Part shown: positions 9,292-18,225 of the stretch, piece after piece | Numbering within the stretch: position 1 is the stretch's first letter | Layout: every line of letters starts with the position of its first letter | Assembly: GCF_013294015.1 (NCBI RefSeq) | Contig: NZ_JABSNO010000007.1 | Location: 103,947 to 167,946 of the forward strand | Direction of reading: 5' to 3' | Source of the DNA: Frigoriflavimonas asaccharolytica | Lineage (GTDB): Bacteria; Bacteroidota; Bacteroidia; Flavobacteriales; Weeksellaceae | DNA length: 64,000 nt | Program-made: the position numbers and the translations under genes | The notes under the pieces: generated by a model | What the model was told of the DNA's origin: nothing | The model's database searches: none | Seen by the model: the letters and a program-made list of their open reading frames with translations, nothing else

Positions 9292-9965
9292 AACTTATTT
9301 TTTATCAGATGAAGTAAATCTTCCAAAGTGCTTTCTTCACTGGTATAAATTTCATCTTTTGTGAATTTTTCAATTTCTTTGGTGGTTGTTTCGCCAATAG
9401 AAAATATCTTTTTACCTTCAATTTTATTATACTTCACAAAACTTTGCACACCACTCGGACTGAAAAACACCACCTCATCAAAAGGGTTTTCTATCTCGGG
9501 ATATCTAAATTTTGTATTGTAGACAACCACTTTTTTATACTTTATCTTTTCATTTTTAAATTGAACTTGCAGTGTATCTAACGCTAAATTTCCACAAAAG
9601 TGCAAAAAATTCTCTTTATTAAAATTTTCGATGATGAATTTTGCTAAATCCTTTGCGTTATTTTTGATTTTAAAAGTTCCAAAACCGTGCTTTCGCAAAG
9701 CATTTTTAGATTTTTTACCAACAGTATATATTTTATTAAAATCTTTTTCTACAAAATTTTCATTTGGCGAAAAACCGTTTTCGAAAAAAGCATTTACACC
9801 TTGAACACTCGTGAATATTAAAGACTTGTTTTTAAGATCAAACGTTGGAATTTTCAAATTTTCAAAAGAAAGAACATCTACAAAATCTATATCTAAATTC
9901 TCGCCCAATTCCTTGGAAATCATTTTTCTATCTAAACCTTTTTTGGTGAAAAGGATTTTCTGCAT
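9288..9965 (-). CDS. hemD: Uroporphyrinogen-III synthase
   Basis: HemD cyclises hydroxymethylbilane to uroporphyrinogen III, inverting ring D. The family is poorly conserved, so the call rests partly on position between hemC and hemE. The 225 residues show the expected two-domain pattern: [15 protein letters not shown] in the first half, and [15 protein letters not shown] and [13 protein letters not shown] in the second, matching the FTS(xx)A / FFSPSG / IG.TTA pattern of HemD proteins. It is 7 bases from hemC and overlaps hemE by 4. Confidence 0.9.
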   Translation of the reverse strand: MQKILFTKKGLDRKMISKELGENLDIDFVDVLSFENLKIPTFDLKNKSLIFTSVQGVNAFFENGFSPNENFVEKDFNKIYTVGKKSKNALRKHGFGTFKIKNNAKDLAKFIIENFNKENFLHFCGNLALDTLQVQFKNEKIKYKKVVVYNTKFRYPEIENPFDEVVFFSPSGVQSFVKYNKIEGKKIFSIGETTTKEIEKFTKDEIYTSEESTLEDLLHLIKNKL

Positions 9966-9972
9966 TGTTTCG

Positions 9973-10878
9973 TTATTGAGCTTTAATATCGTTCATGATG
10001 TTTTGGGCACCACTTTTCAGCATTTCTAATGCTATTTTTTCACCAAAATTTTCTTCAGAACTGTATTTAAAAACATCATCAGTTTCTATTTCATTTTTTC
10101 CGTCTAAAGAGCAAATTCTACCACGAAATCTCATTTCATCGCCAATTATTTCTGCAAAAGCGCCTATCGGTGCAGTGCAACCACCTTCCATAGTTTGCAG
10201 AAAGATTCTTTCCGTTTCTACACAAATCTGTGTTTCATCGTCGTTGATGAAGTTAACCAAATTGATTATTTCTGCATCATCTGTTCTCGCAACAACTGCT
10301 ATTACGCCTTGTCCAGGAGCAGGAATTAGATTTGTTAATTCTTCATAATCTATTTTCAATTTCATTCTTTCTATAGCTGCCTGAGAAAAGATGGTCGCGT
10401 CAAAATCTTGTTCTTCCAGTTTTTTCAATCTGGTGTTCACATTTCCACGAATGTCGCAAAACTCTGTTTCAGGAAAATCTTTCAGCCAAAAAGCACGTCT
10501 TCGCAAACTGCTGGTTGCAATTTTCAACTCGTGGTGTTCTTTGTTTTTGCTAGATTCTTTTTTCACCAAAACATCTTTTGGGAAATCTCTCTTCAAATAA
10601 GCAATGATGGAAAGATTATTTGGCAATTTTGTCGGGATATCTTTCAAAGAATGAACGGCAATATCAATACGGTTTTCTAGCAGTGCAACGTCCAAATCTT
10701 TCGTGAAAACCCCCGTAATTCCCATCTCGTAGAGTGGGACCGCCAGATTTTTATCACCAGTAGAAATTATTGGGATAATTTCCGTCTTATAATTTTTATT
10801 TTGCAGATGTCTTGCCACTTCTCTAGCTTGCCAAAGTGCTAAAGGAGAATTTCTACTGCCAATTCTAATGTTTTTCAT
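9973..10878 (-). CDS. hemC: Porphobilinogen deaminase (hydroxymethylbilane synthase)
   Basis: HemC joins four porphobilinogens into hydroxymethylbilane. The 301 residues carry the N-terminal IGSRNSPLALWQA segment, VHSLKD with the catalytic Asp80, the Arg-rich SSLRRRAF and RGNVNTRL substrate-binding segments, and EGGCTAPIGA whose Cys234 anchors the dipyrromethane cofactor. The ATG at 10878 lies inside the 3' end of hemA (14-base overlap), so the operon is tightly packed. Confidence 0.97.
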   Translation of the reverse strand: MKNIRIGSRNSPLALWQAREVARHLQNKNYKTEIIPIISTGDKNLAVPLYEMGITGVFTKDLDVALLENRIDIAVHSLKDIPTKLPNNLSIIAYLKRDFPKDVLVKKESSKNKEHHELKIATSSLRRRAFWLKDFPETEFCDIRGNVNTRLKKLEEQDFDATIFSQAAIERMKLKIDYEELTNLIPAPGQGVIAVVARTDDAEIINLVNFINDDETQICVETERIFLQTMEGGCTAPIGAFAEIIGDEMRFRGRICSLDGKNEIETDDVFKYSSEENFGEKIALEMLKSGAQNIMNDIKAQ

Positions 10879-12142
10879 TAAATTCTGTATTGGGATATTC
10901 TACCAAAATTTCGTGCATCAACTTGCTTATTTCATCGGCTCTATCTGGATGATCAAGGATAAATTTGGCGAATCTGTTAGTAATTTTTTGAATCATTTTA
11001 TTAGAAAGCTCCATATCCTCTACCTTTGCGTAACGAAATTTCTTGTGGATATTGTGCAATTCATTGGTTTCAATATTTTGCAATGCTGCTTTAAATTGAT
11101 GAATATTTGGTGCCATTTTTCTTTTATTTTCCCATTCTTCAAACTCCAATGTCATTTCTGCGATGATATTTTCTGCTTTCGGAATTTCTTTTTTTCTATT
11201 TTCTAATGTTCCTTGTATGTTTTGAGATAGAAAATCTACATCTACCAATTCTACATTAGGATTGTCGGTGATGTTTTTTTCTACATTGTGTGGTATGGAA
11301 AGATCTATCACCAAAGTTTTCTTACCATTCGGGAAGTGCCCTTTATTGATGATGGGATGCGCTGCTCCAGTAGCCACAATAAGAATATCTGTTTCTTTCA
11401 ATTCTGCTTGAAAATCGTCGTAATGAATATGCGGAATATTGTATTTTTCAGAAATTTTTTCTGCTTTTAAAGAAGATCGATTGGCAATTTTCACATGAGG
11501 ATTGTACACATGTTTCACTAAATTCTCTACGGTGTTTTGGCCAATTTCACCTACTCCCAATAGCAAAATATTTTTGTCTGAAAGTTGCTTTTCATTATTT
11601 AAAATATAATGTACTGCGGCATAAGAAACAGAAGCTGCACCGTTGGAAATGCCTGTTTCGTTTTTAATTCTTTTAGAAATTTGTATCGCAGAATTAATGA
11701 CTCTCTCTAAATATGGATTGGCATTTTGCTTTTCTTTTTTAAATCTATGGTAAGCATTTTTTATCTGCCCAATAATTTCAAAATCACCAATGATTTGACT
11801 CTCTAAACCTGCAGCAACACGAAATAGATGTTTCACAGCTTCTTCTCTTTTCAAAATATGTACAAATTGCATATATTCTTGAATAGAAACGCCAACGGTA
11901 TCGCAATATAATTCTGCGATGTGCAGATAATTTTGCGTGGTGGTATAAATTTCTGTTCTATTGCAAGTAGAAACCACAAATGCATCACCCAGATTTTCAT
12001 CTTTGATGTTGTTTACAAAAGCTTTTATATGAGAATCAAAAAAAGCGAATTTTCCTCGCGTTTCTGCATCTGCTTTTTCATAGCTTAGAGATAAAACTGC
12101 GAAATTAGATGTTTGATGTAAGATGGAATTCTCTGCAATCAT
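10865..12142 (-). CDS. hemA: Glutamyl-tRNA reductase
   Basis: HemA reduces glutamyl-tRNA(Glu) to glutamate-1-semialdehyde with NADPH, the regulated entry step of C5-pathway haem synthesis. The 425 residues include the catalytic VSTCNRTEIY motif (Cys60), GLESQIIGDFEI, the NADPH-binding LLGVGEIGQN turn and a C-terminal helical dimerisation region. It is the first gene of the hemACDE operon; hemB and hemL are not in the window. A full -33/-7 promoter lies directly upstream, its -7 box ending 7 bases before this ATG. No other Met occurs early, so either the message is nearly leaderless or a rare non-ATG start is used. Confidence 0.96.
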   Translation of the reverse strand: MIAENSILHQTSNFAVLSLSYEKADAETRGKFAFFDSHIKAFVNNIKDENLGDAFVVSTCNRTEIYTTTQNYLHIAELYCDTVGVSIQEYMQFVHILKREEAVKHLFRVAAGLESQIIGDFEIIGQIKNAYHRFKKEKQNANPYLERVINSAIQISKRIKNETGISNGAASVSYAAVHYILNNEKQLSDKNILLLGVGEIGQNTVENLVKHVYNPHVKIANRSSLKAEKISEKYNIPHIHYDDFQAELKETDILIVATGAAHPIINKGHFPNGKKTLVIDLSIPHNVEKNITDNPNVELVDVDFLSQNIQGTLENRKKEIPKAENIIAEMTLEFEEWENKRKMAPNIHQFKAALQNIETNELHNIHKKFRYAKVEDMELSNKMIQKITNRFAKFILDHPDRADEISKLMHEILVEYPNTEFNEKH

Positions 12143-12149
12143 AGGATAG

Positions 12150-12181
12150 CAAATTTACGACAATTTTAATGATAATACCAA
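12150..12181 (-). promoter_or_regulatory. hem operon promoter (-33 TTG, -7 TAAATTTG)
   Basis: On the minus strand TTG, 21 bases, then TAAATTTG match the Bacteroidota housekeeping promoter. The predicted transcription start is within about 1-3 bases of the hemA ATG. Confidence 0.7.
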
Positions 12182-12194
12182 TGAGGTTTGTCAC

Positions 12195-12224
12195 AAAAAA
12201 ACGCTCTCATTTCTGAAAGCGTTT
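12195..12224 (-). terminator. Rho-independent terminator of the 12272-13525 gene
   Basis: Read on the minus strand, AAACGCTTTC, a 6-base loop, GAGAGCGTTT and a T run. The only U-G pair is compatible with minus-strand RNA, which supports this direction. Confidence 0.75.
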
Positions 12225-12271
12225 GATTGTAAGTTTATTACTTTATGTTTAATAATTTTCTATTAAAAATA

Positions 12272-13525
12272 TTATTTTCGTATTTCAAATTTACCATTTT
12301 GGTTACAATAAATTACATCGGAATTTGATTCAAATTGTTTATAACAAGCATCGTTGGTTTTTTCTGCTAATAAAAATTTATTGTTGTAAGAAATAAAATT
12401 TAATTCTACTCCATTGTTTGTTTTTATCGTCGTAGCATCATCTACTAATACAAAATCAGCATCCCCATTATCTTTGTATATCCAAACTTTAGCTTTGGTA
12501 GGATCATCAGATTTCATTAAACTTCCTTCGGATAGATTCGCAAAACGATCTATTTTAAGTTTTCCAGTTTTCGCCTGTCCTTTTTGAATAACGCTTCCGT
12601 CTAAATTGATATAATATACAGAATCATAAGATAAATTATTGATTTTCACGCCACTATTCTTCGAGTTTACCAGGATAAAACTATCAATAATTGATTTCGT
12701 GTTTGTTGGCCACATGCTAAACATACCCACATTTTGTTTGGCAGTTTCAAGATATTCTAATGATTGATCAAAATTGGAAAGAAAAAGATTTACGAGCGAT
12801 AAATTGAGGTAAACAATTTCATTAAGATCTTTAGAATTTATTTTCTTATACTCTTTTCCTACAAAACTGGAATAAAATTTTTCCAAACCTGATAAATAAG
12901 AATTATCTAATGAATTATTTTCTATTTTATTTAGAAATTCATCAGTTTTAGTATTAAATTCTATTAAATCTTCAAATTTATCAGCTTTTTCAAATATGCC
13001 ATAATTTAATGTAAACTCCTTTTCATTAGTAATTAAATTATTATCTCCTATGTATTTATATGCTAAATTATTTAAATCATTTGTAAGACTTTGATTGGGC
13101 TTCCCATTGTAAGTTACTGAATACATTGCGGCATTAAGTCCTTTTTCATAGATAATCTCATTATTCTTATCTAAAATTAAATATTTAAAATCTCCATCCA
13201 AAGCAAATTGACCGTTACTAGATTTCTTGTAAGTAGCTCCTTTATAACCCATAAACACACGAAAATCAGGATTTATAGTATCTTTTTTAGAATAATTTTC
13301 GATGCTATTTTTCGTCACATTGTGTTCATAGGTTTTTTTTGTCTTGTGAGCATATTCTTTGTTCCAAGAGTCATCACCCTGAATGATAATATCATACGTA
13401 TTTAAGCCTTTATAAAATTCGTTTTTAGGAATTTTGATTGTAACTTTTTTCTTTTCAATTTCAGCTTTTTGAGCGTAAATAAATGTTGTAAATCCAGTTA
13501 GTAATAATAAAATTATTCTCTTCAT
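12272..13525 (-). CDS. Exported protein of unknown function
   Basis: A 417-residue protein starting at the ATG at 13525 (MKRIILLLLTGFTTFIYAQ), which gives a clean signal peptide ending in AQ; an in-frame ATG seven codons upstream would put a poor extension before it. The middle region (about 190-290) is Leu/Asn-rich and helical with a TPR-like hint (LNLSLVNLFLSNFDQSLEYL), while the N- and C-terminal parts look beta-rich and contain short beta-propeller-like or lipocalin-like strands. No family is recognised. It has its own -7 box and terminator, so it is a single-gene unit between the hem and mre operons. Confidence 0.65.
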   Translation of the reverse strand: MKRIILLLLTGFTTFIYAQKAEIEKKKVTIKIPKNEFYKGLNTYDIIIQGDDSWNKEYAHKTKKTYEHNVTKNSIENYSKKDTINPDFRVFMGYKGATYKKSSNGQFALDGDFKYLILDKNNEIIYEKGLNAAMYSVTYNGKPNQSLTNDLNNLAYKYIGDNNLITNEKEFTLNYGIFEKADKFEDLIEFNTKTDEFLNKIENNSLDNSYLSGLEKFYSSFVGKEYKKINSKDLNEIVYLNLSLVNLFLSNFDQSLEYLETAKQNVGMFSMWPTNTKSIIDSFILVNSKNSGVKINNLSYDSVYYINLDGSVIQKGQAKTGKLKIDRFANLSEGSLMKSDDPTKAKVWIYKDNGDADFVLVDDATTIKTNNGVELNFISYNNKFLLAEKTNDACYKQFESNSDVIYCNQNGKFEIRK

Positions 13526-13543
13526 AGTGTTTTTAATAATTTG

Positions 13544-13551
13544 CAAAAATA
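13544..13551 (-). promoter_or_regulatory. -7 promoter box of the 12272-13525 gene
   Basis: TATTTTTG on the minus strand, 18 bases before the ATG, fits TAnnTTTG. It also supports the shorter start, because the longer in-frame ATG at 13546 would overlap this box. Confidence 0.5.
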
Positions 13552-13754
13552 TAAAAATAAGTGAGTTAAATACATGAAAGTTTGCTGATATAAATCTAAT
13601 TTTAAAGAATTAATTTGTTAAAAATGATGCGATATATTATTAATGAATAATCGCTAAAATCTAAATCTGAAAAGAAAAACTAAATTTTTTTTAATTTTAA
13701 GACTTTTTAACCAAAAATATAAATATTTCCCTCCTTATAATGCATCAAAATTTA

Positions 13755-13762
13755 TATCTTTG
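13755..13762 (+). promoter_or_regulatory. -7 promoter box of the mre operon
   Basis: TATCTTTG fits TAnnTTTG and lies 27 bases before mreB. No TTG is visible at about -33. Confidence 0.5.
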
Positions 13763-13789
13763 TAGCCTTATAAAAAGCAGAAAAACATA

Positions 13790-14815
13790 ATGGGATTATT
13801 TGATATGTTCACGCAGGAAATTGCGATTGACCTTGGTACAGCAAACACTTTAATCATTCACAACAATAAAATTGTGATAGATCAACCTTCCATCGTAGCG
13901 ATAGAACGCTCCACTGGAAAACCAATAGCTGTAGGTGAACAGGCAAAACACATGCAAGGAAAAACCCACGAAGACATCAAAACTGTGAGACCATTGAAAG
14001 ATGGTGTAATTGCAGATTTCGCTGCTTCGGAACACATGATAAAGGAATTCATTAAAAAAATCCCTGCTTTGAAGGGCAAATTATTTCAACCAGCTTTAAG
14101 AATTGTAATTTGTATTCCATCTGGAATTACGGAGGTTGAAAAACGTGCTGTTAGAGATTCTGCTCAAAAAGTAAATGCAAAAGAAGTTCGCCTTATTTTT
14201 GAACCTATGGCTGCAGCAATTGGTGTAGGTATAGATGTTCAAAAACCTGAGGGAAACATGATTATTGATATAGGTGGTGGTACTACAGAAATAGCAGTGG
14301 TTGCTTTAGGAGGTATCGTTTGCGATAAATCTATAAAAATTGCAGGAGATGTTTTTACCAATGATATTGCTTATTATCTGAGAACACACCACAATCTTTA
14401 CATTGGAGAAAGAACAGCAGAAAGAGTGAAAATTGAAGTTGGCTCTGCAGTAGAAGAATTGGATGTGGATGTAGAAGATATTCCAGTACAAGGTAGAGAT
14501 TTGATTACTGGGAAACCAAAAGAAATCATGATTGGCTATAAAGAAATAGCAAGAGCGATAGATAAATCTATCATAAGAATAGAAGATGCAGTAATGGAAA
14601 CACTATCTCTTACTCCGCCAGAATTGGCTGCAGATATTTACAAAACAGGTATTTATCTTGCAGGTGGCGGTGCACTTCTAAGAGGTCTTGCAGATAGAAT
14701 ACATAGAAAAACAGGCTTACCTGTTTTTGTAGCAGAAGATCCGTTGAGAGCAGTAGTTCGCGGAACTGGAATTGCACTTAAAAATATTGATAAATTTAAT
14801 TTTTTAATTAAATAA
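13790..14815 (+). CDS. mreB: Rod shape-determining protein MreB (actin homologue)
   Basis: MreB forms membrane-bound actin-like filaments that guide side-wall peptidoglycan synthesis. The 341 residues show the actin-fold nucleotide loops: DLGTANT at residues 11-17, DIGGGTTEIAV in the middle, and AGGGALLRGL near the C-terminus. The start MGLFDMFTQEIAIDLGTANT is typical of Bacteroidota MreB. It heads a five-gene operon, mreB-mreC-mreD-mrdA-rodA, with 25 bases to mreC and overlaps after that. Confidence 0.98.
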   Translation: MGLFDMFTQEIAIDLGTANTLIIHNNKIVIDQPSIVAIERSTGKPIAVGEQAKHMQGKTHEDIKTVRPLKDGVIADFAASEHMIKEFIKKIPALKGKLFQPALRIVICIPSGITEVEKRAVRDSAQKVNAKEVRLIFEPMAAAIGVGIDVQKPEGNMIIDIGGGTTEIAVVALGGIVCDKSIKIAGDVFTNDIAYYLRTHHNLYIGERTAERVKIEVGSAVEELDVDVEDIPVQGRDLITGKPKEIMIGYKEIARAIDKSIIRIEDAVMETLSLTPPELAADIYKTGIYLAGGGALLRGLADRIHRKTGLPVFVAEDPLRAVVRGTGIALKNIDKFNFLIK

Positions 14816-14840
14816 AATCTAATTTACTTCACATCATCTC

Positions 14841-15689
14841 ATGGGTTTTCTACTGCGGTTATTTTCCAAGAACGGACTATTGATGTTCTTTCTATTCTTG
14901 CAAATAATTGCATTGGCATTGATTTTCAGTAGAAATTCTATGCAAAAATCTTGGTTGGCTGCGCAAGTTGCAGCTTTCAACTCTTCCGTTTCTGGTGTGG
15001 TAGATGAAGGGGCTTCTTATCTTCAATTAAAACAAACCAACGAGAAATTGGTGGCGCAGAACAAAGATTTGATGAAACAAGTCTATGGAAAAGATGCCAG
15101 CAAAATTCCAATTTTTCGAAAAGTGCACGATACTGTTGGCGGAGGGCAAATTTTCACATTCGTTTCTGGCGAAATTGTTTATAATTCTATCAATAGAAAA
15201 GACAACTACTTTACCATTAACCGTGGAAAACGCGATGGCGTAACTACGAAAATGGGCGTAATGGCACCAAATGGAATCGCAGGTATAGTGATAAATACAA
15301 CGGATAGTTATTCTTTGGTGCAATCTGTATTAAGCATGAGCAAAATTAAAATAAATGCAGCGCTCAAAAACACAGGATATTTCGGGACTTTAACGTGGAG
15401 CGGAGAAAACTCTAGAATCATGCATTTGAATGAAATACCAAAATATGTACCCCTGAAAATTGGAGATACTGTGCAAACAGACGGAAAATCTTCCCTATTT
15501 CCACAAGGTAAAACAATAGGAACTATTGCTGGCTACAAAGTAGATAGCAAAACGGGATATTGGGACATTTCTGTAGAACTTACAGAGAAAATGGGTACAT
15601 TAAGTACTATTTATGTGGTGAAAAATCTTAAAAAAGCGGAAGTACAAAAAATACAAGACACCTTGCAAGCTACAATAGATAGAGAATGA
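14841..15689 (+). CDS. mreC: Rod shape-determining protein MreC
   Basis: MreC is a periplasmic scaffold linking MreB and MreD to PBP2. The 282 residues have one N-terminal membrane segment (LLMFFLFLQIIALALIFS), a coiled-coil stretch (about 55-80) and the MreC beta-domain with the segments NYFTINRGKRDGV and GVMAPNGIAGIV. Its stop overlaps the mreD start (ATGA at 15686-15689). Confidence 0.95.
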   Translation: MGFLLRLFSKNGLLMFFLFLQIIALALIFSRNSMQKSWLAAQVAAFNSSVSGVVDEGASYLQLKQTNEKLVAQNKDLMKQVYGKDASKIPIFRKVHDTVGGGQIFTFVSGEIVYNSINRKDNYFTINRGKRDGVTTKMGVMAPNGIAGIVINTTDSYSLVQSVLSMSKIKINAALKNTGYFGTLTWSGENSRIMHLNEIPKYVPLKIGDTVQTDGKSSLFPQGKTIGTIAGYKVDSKTGYWDISVELTEKMGTLSTIYVVKNLKKAEVQKIQDTLQATIDRE

Positions 15690-16192
15690 TAAGCAGAACC
15701 ATCTACACAGACCTATTACTCATTGCTTTTCTTTTGGCTTTGCAAATTTTCGTGCTCAACAGAATCCGATTATTTGGAGAATACACCCCCGTTTTGTATC
15801 CAGTTTTTGTGATGTTTTACCCATTTTTTCGCAATAAATTTCATTTTCTTGGCTTAAGTTTCATCATAGGTTTAGGAATAGATGCATTTCTTGGAACTTG
15901 GGGTATTAATGCCTTTGCCACGGTTTGCTTGGCATACTTTCGCTTAATAATTTTCCGAACATCTACAGATACTTCCACAGATTTTTTTTCTTTTAGCTCT
16001 TTGCAGTGGACACAATTTTTAATATTTATCTTAGCGTCCATCTTTTTTCATCAATTTTTGGTGCAATTTTTAGAGTTTTTCAAATTCTCTAGAATTTTTG
16101 AAATTTTATTAGATATCCTTATTTCTAGTGGTATTTCTTTTATATTTATTGTACTTTACGCACTCATCTTTAAAATCAAACAAAAAGTTTGA
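15686..16192 (+). CDS. mreD: Rod shape-determining membrane protein MreD
   Basis: MreD is a small polytopic partner of MreC. The 168 residues are strongly hydrophobic with about five to six membrane segments and the conserved-looking GLGIDAFLGTWGINAFATV loop. The assignment leans on operon position between mreC and mrdA, since MreD sequence is weakly conserved. It overlaps mreC by 4 bases and mrdA by 4 bases. Confidence 0.92.
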   Translation: MISRTIYTDLLLIAFLLALQIFVLNRIRLFGEYTPVLYPVFVMFYPFFRNKFHFLGLSFIIGLGIDAFLGTWGINAFATVCLAYFRLIIFRTSTDTSTDFFSFSSLQWTQFLIFILASIFFHQFLVQFLEFFKFSRIFEILLDILISSGISFIFIVLYALIFKIKQKV

Positions 16193-18225
16193 AACCTCAA
16201 TATTATAAAATTACTATCGCCTTATCCATCATTGCTCTTATTTTTGTGGCAAGGCTTTCCTATTTGCAATTGTTTACAGATAGATATGCGCTAAATGCCG
16301 CCAATACTTCTATAAAAACCCATTACGATATTCCACAACGAGGCGTTATATTTGATAGAAACGGCAAAATCTTAGTAGGAAATCAACCCGCTTACGAAAT
16401 TTCTTACACAGAAGCATTGATGCGACCAGATTTCGATACCTTAGATTTTTGCTCGCTGTTGAAAATAAGCAAAACAGATTTCATTACTAAAATAAAATCT
16501 ATAAGAAAGGAAGAATATTTCTCTAAGTTAACTCCCATTACTTTTATAAAAAATTTAAATAGAGAGGAGGTTGCAAGAATCCAGGAAATTATTTTTAAAT
16601 ATCCCGCATTTAATATAGTTTCAAGACCAGTTCGCCAGTATGAAGTGAGTACTTCCGGAAATCTTTTGGGCTATACAAATGAAGTAAATGCAGGCGACAT
16701 CAAGAAAGATTCTACCTACTATCGCCCAGGAGATATTGCTGGAAAAACAGGCGTAGAAAAATCTTACGAAAAATTTTTACGAGGCGAAAAAGGAGTACAA
16801 TTCATTCAAAAAGATATTAAACTTCGAGATGTTGGCCCTTACAAAGATGGAACATTAGATGTAGACAAAGTTATTGGCTCAGATATTACCCTAACTATAG
16901 ATTATGATTTGCAAAGAATTGCAGAGGAAATGATGGTTAATAAACGTGGTGCAATTGTAGCTCTAGACCCAAAAACTGGCGAAATTCTAGCAATGGCAAC
17001 TGGACCAGACATAGACCCAAATATTTTTGTAGGGAGCAATAAATCCAGAGATATCTATCGTTTAGGAAAGGACACTTTCAATATGCCAACTTTTGATAGA
17101 TCTATACAAGCTGGATATCCACCTGGTTCTACTTTTAAATTATTAACGGCACTTGCAGGAATGCAAATGGGCGTTCTTGATGAAAATACCGTATTCCCAT
17201 GTGGTGGCGGTTTTAATTATAAAGGATTACGCATAAAAGGACATGGCGGCGCAGTTCCCATGATACCTTCTATACAAGTTTCCAGCAACTGTTATTTTTC
17301 TTATGCAATGTTGGCAATCATTAACAAATATCCTGGAAACCCATCAAAAGGCGTAGATGAATGGCGCGCCATAATGAAAAGTTTTGGCTTAGGAGACTAT
17401 ATGAATAATGATCTTGCTGTAGGAGCACCTGGTAAAATTCCATCTGGGAAATATTATGAAGATTATCAAAGAAGAATCTACAAAGGAGCAGGCATAGATA
17501 AAGATGTAAAAGATTGGAGTCCGCTTTCTACTGGGGCAATTTTTGATGGAATGGGACAAGGAGATATTTTGGTTACACCACTACAAATGGCGAATTTCAC
17601 AGCAGCTATTGTGAATAAAGGTTGGTATGTCACACCTCACATCGTTAAATCCATCGACGGAAAACCAAACCCAGATCCAAGATTTAAAGTAAAACATAAA
17701 ACCCTGGTTACAAATCCGCATTATTACGATGTTGTGATGAAGGGTATGGAACAAGTAATGCTTGCAGGAACTGGTAGAAGCTTAAAATCCAAAGATTTCA
17801 CGCAGCTTGCAAAAACGGGAACTGCGCAAGTGCCACAAGGTAAAGATAATTCAATATTTGTTTTGGCTGCGCCTGCAGAAAATCCAACAATCGTAGTAGT
17901 TGCCGTTATGGAACACGCTGGTTTTGGAGCAACTTGGGCAGGACCAGCTTGTACCGTAATTGCAGAGAAATTTTTGACAGGAGATATAAAAAGAGAAAAT
18001 CTATACAAAAAAATGATCAACGGAAGTTTCATGAGTGAGTATAGACGACAAGAAATTGCACGCCTGAAAAAGAAAGGTTGGTACAAAGAACCCAACAAAG
18101 ATTCTCTGAAGATTCTCCAAATACAAGATAGTTTAAAATTTATAAAAGATGCCGCGCTTCGTGCAGAATTGCTTTATAAAAAAGATTCTCTACAGATAAG
18201 ATTAAACCTAAAATCCAAAAAATGA
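16189..18225 (+). CDS. mrdA: Penicillin-binding protein 2 (elongasome transpeptidase)
   Basis: PBP2 is the monofunctional class B transpeptidase of the elongation machinery. The 678 residues have one N-terminal membrane segment (residues 5-25), a dimerisation/pedestal domain beginning YDIPQRGVIFDRNGK, and a transpeptidase domain with SxxK in PPGSTFKLL (Ser314), SxN in SSNCY and KTGT in AKTGTAQVP. The start codon is TTG at 16189, overlapping the mreD stop as TTGA; the next ATG codons are too far inside to keep the membrane anchor. The C-terminal about 60 residues are a charged Lys-rich helical tail. Confidence 0.96.
   Translation: MKPQYYKITIALSIIALIFVARLSYLQLFTDRYALNAANTSIKTHYDIPQRGVIFDRNGKILVGNQPAYEISYTEALMRPDFDTLDFCSLLKISKTDFITKIKSIRKEEYFSKLTPITFIKNLNREEVARIQEIIFKYPAFNIVSRPVRQYEVSTSGNLLGYTNEVNAGDIKKDSTYYRPGDIAGKTGVEKSYEKFLRGEKGVQFIQKDIKLRDVGPYKDGTLDVDKVIGSDITLTIDYDLQRIAEEMMVNKRGAIVALDPKTGEILAMATGPDIDPNIFVGSNKSRDIYRLGKDTFNMPTFDRSIQAGYPPGSTFKLLTALAGMQMGVLDENTVFPCGGGFNYKGLRIKGHGGAVPMIPSIQVSSNCYFSYAMLAIINKYPGNPSKGVDEWRAIMKSFGLGDYMNNDLAVGAPGKIPSGKYYEDYQRRIYKGAGIDKDVKDWSPLSTGAIFDGMGQGDILVTPLQMANFTAAIVNKGWYVTPHIVKSIDGKPNPDPRFKVKHKTLVTNPHYYDVVMKGMEQVMLAGTGRSLKSKDFTQLAKTGTAQVPQGKDNSIFVLAAPAENPTIVVVAVMEHAGFGATWAGPACTVIAEKFLTGDIKRENLYKKMINGSFMSEYRRQEIARLKKKGWYKEPNKDSLKILQIQDSLKFIKDAALRAELLYKKDSLQIRLNLKSKK

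Noticed and set aside
8338..9364. Plus-strand open frames opposite hemE
   Set aside because: Antisense shadows of a clear uroporphyrinogen decarboxylase.
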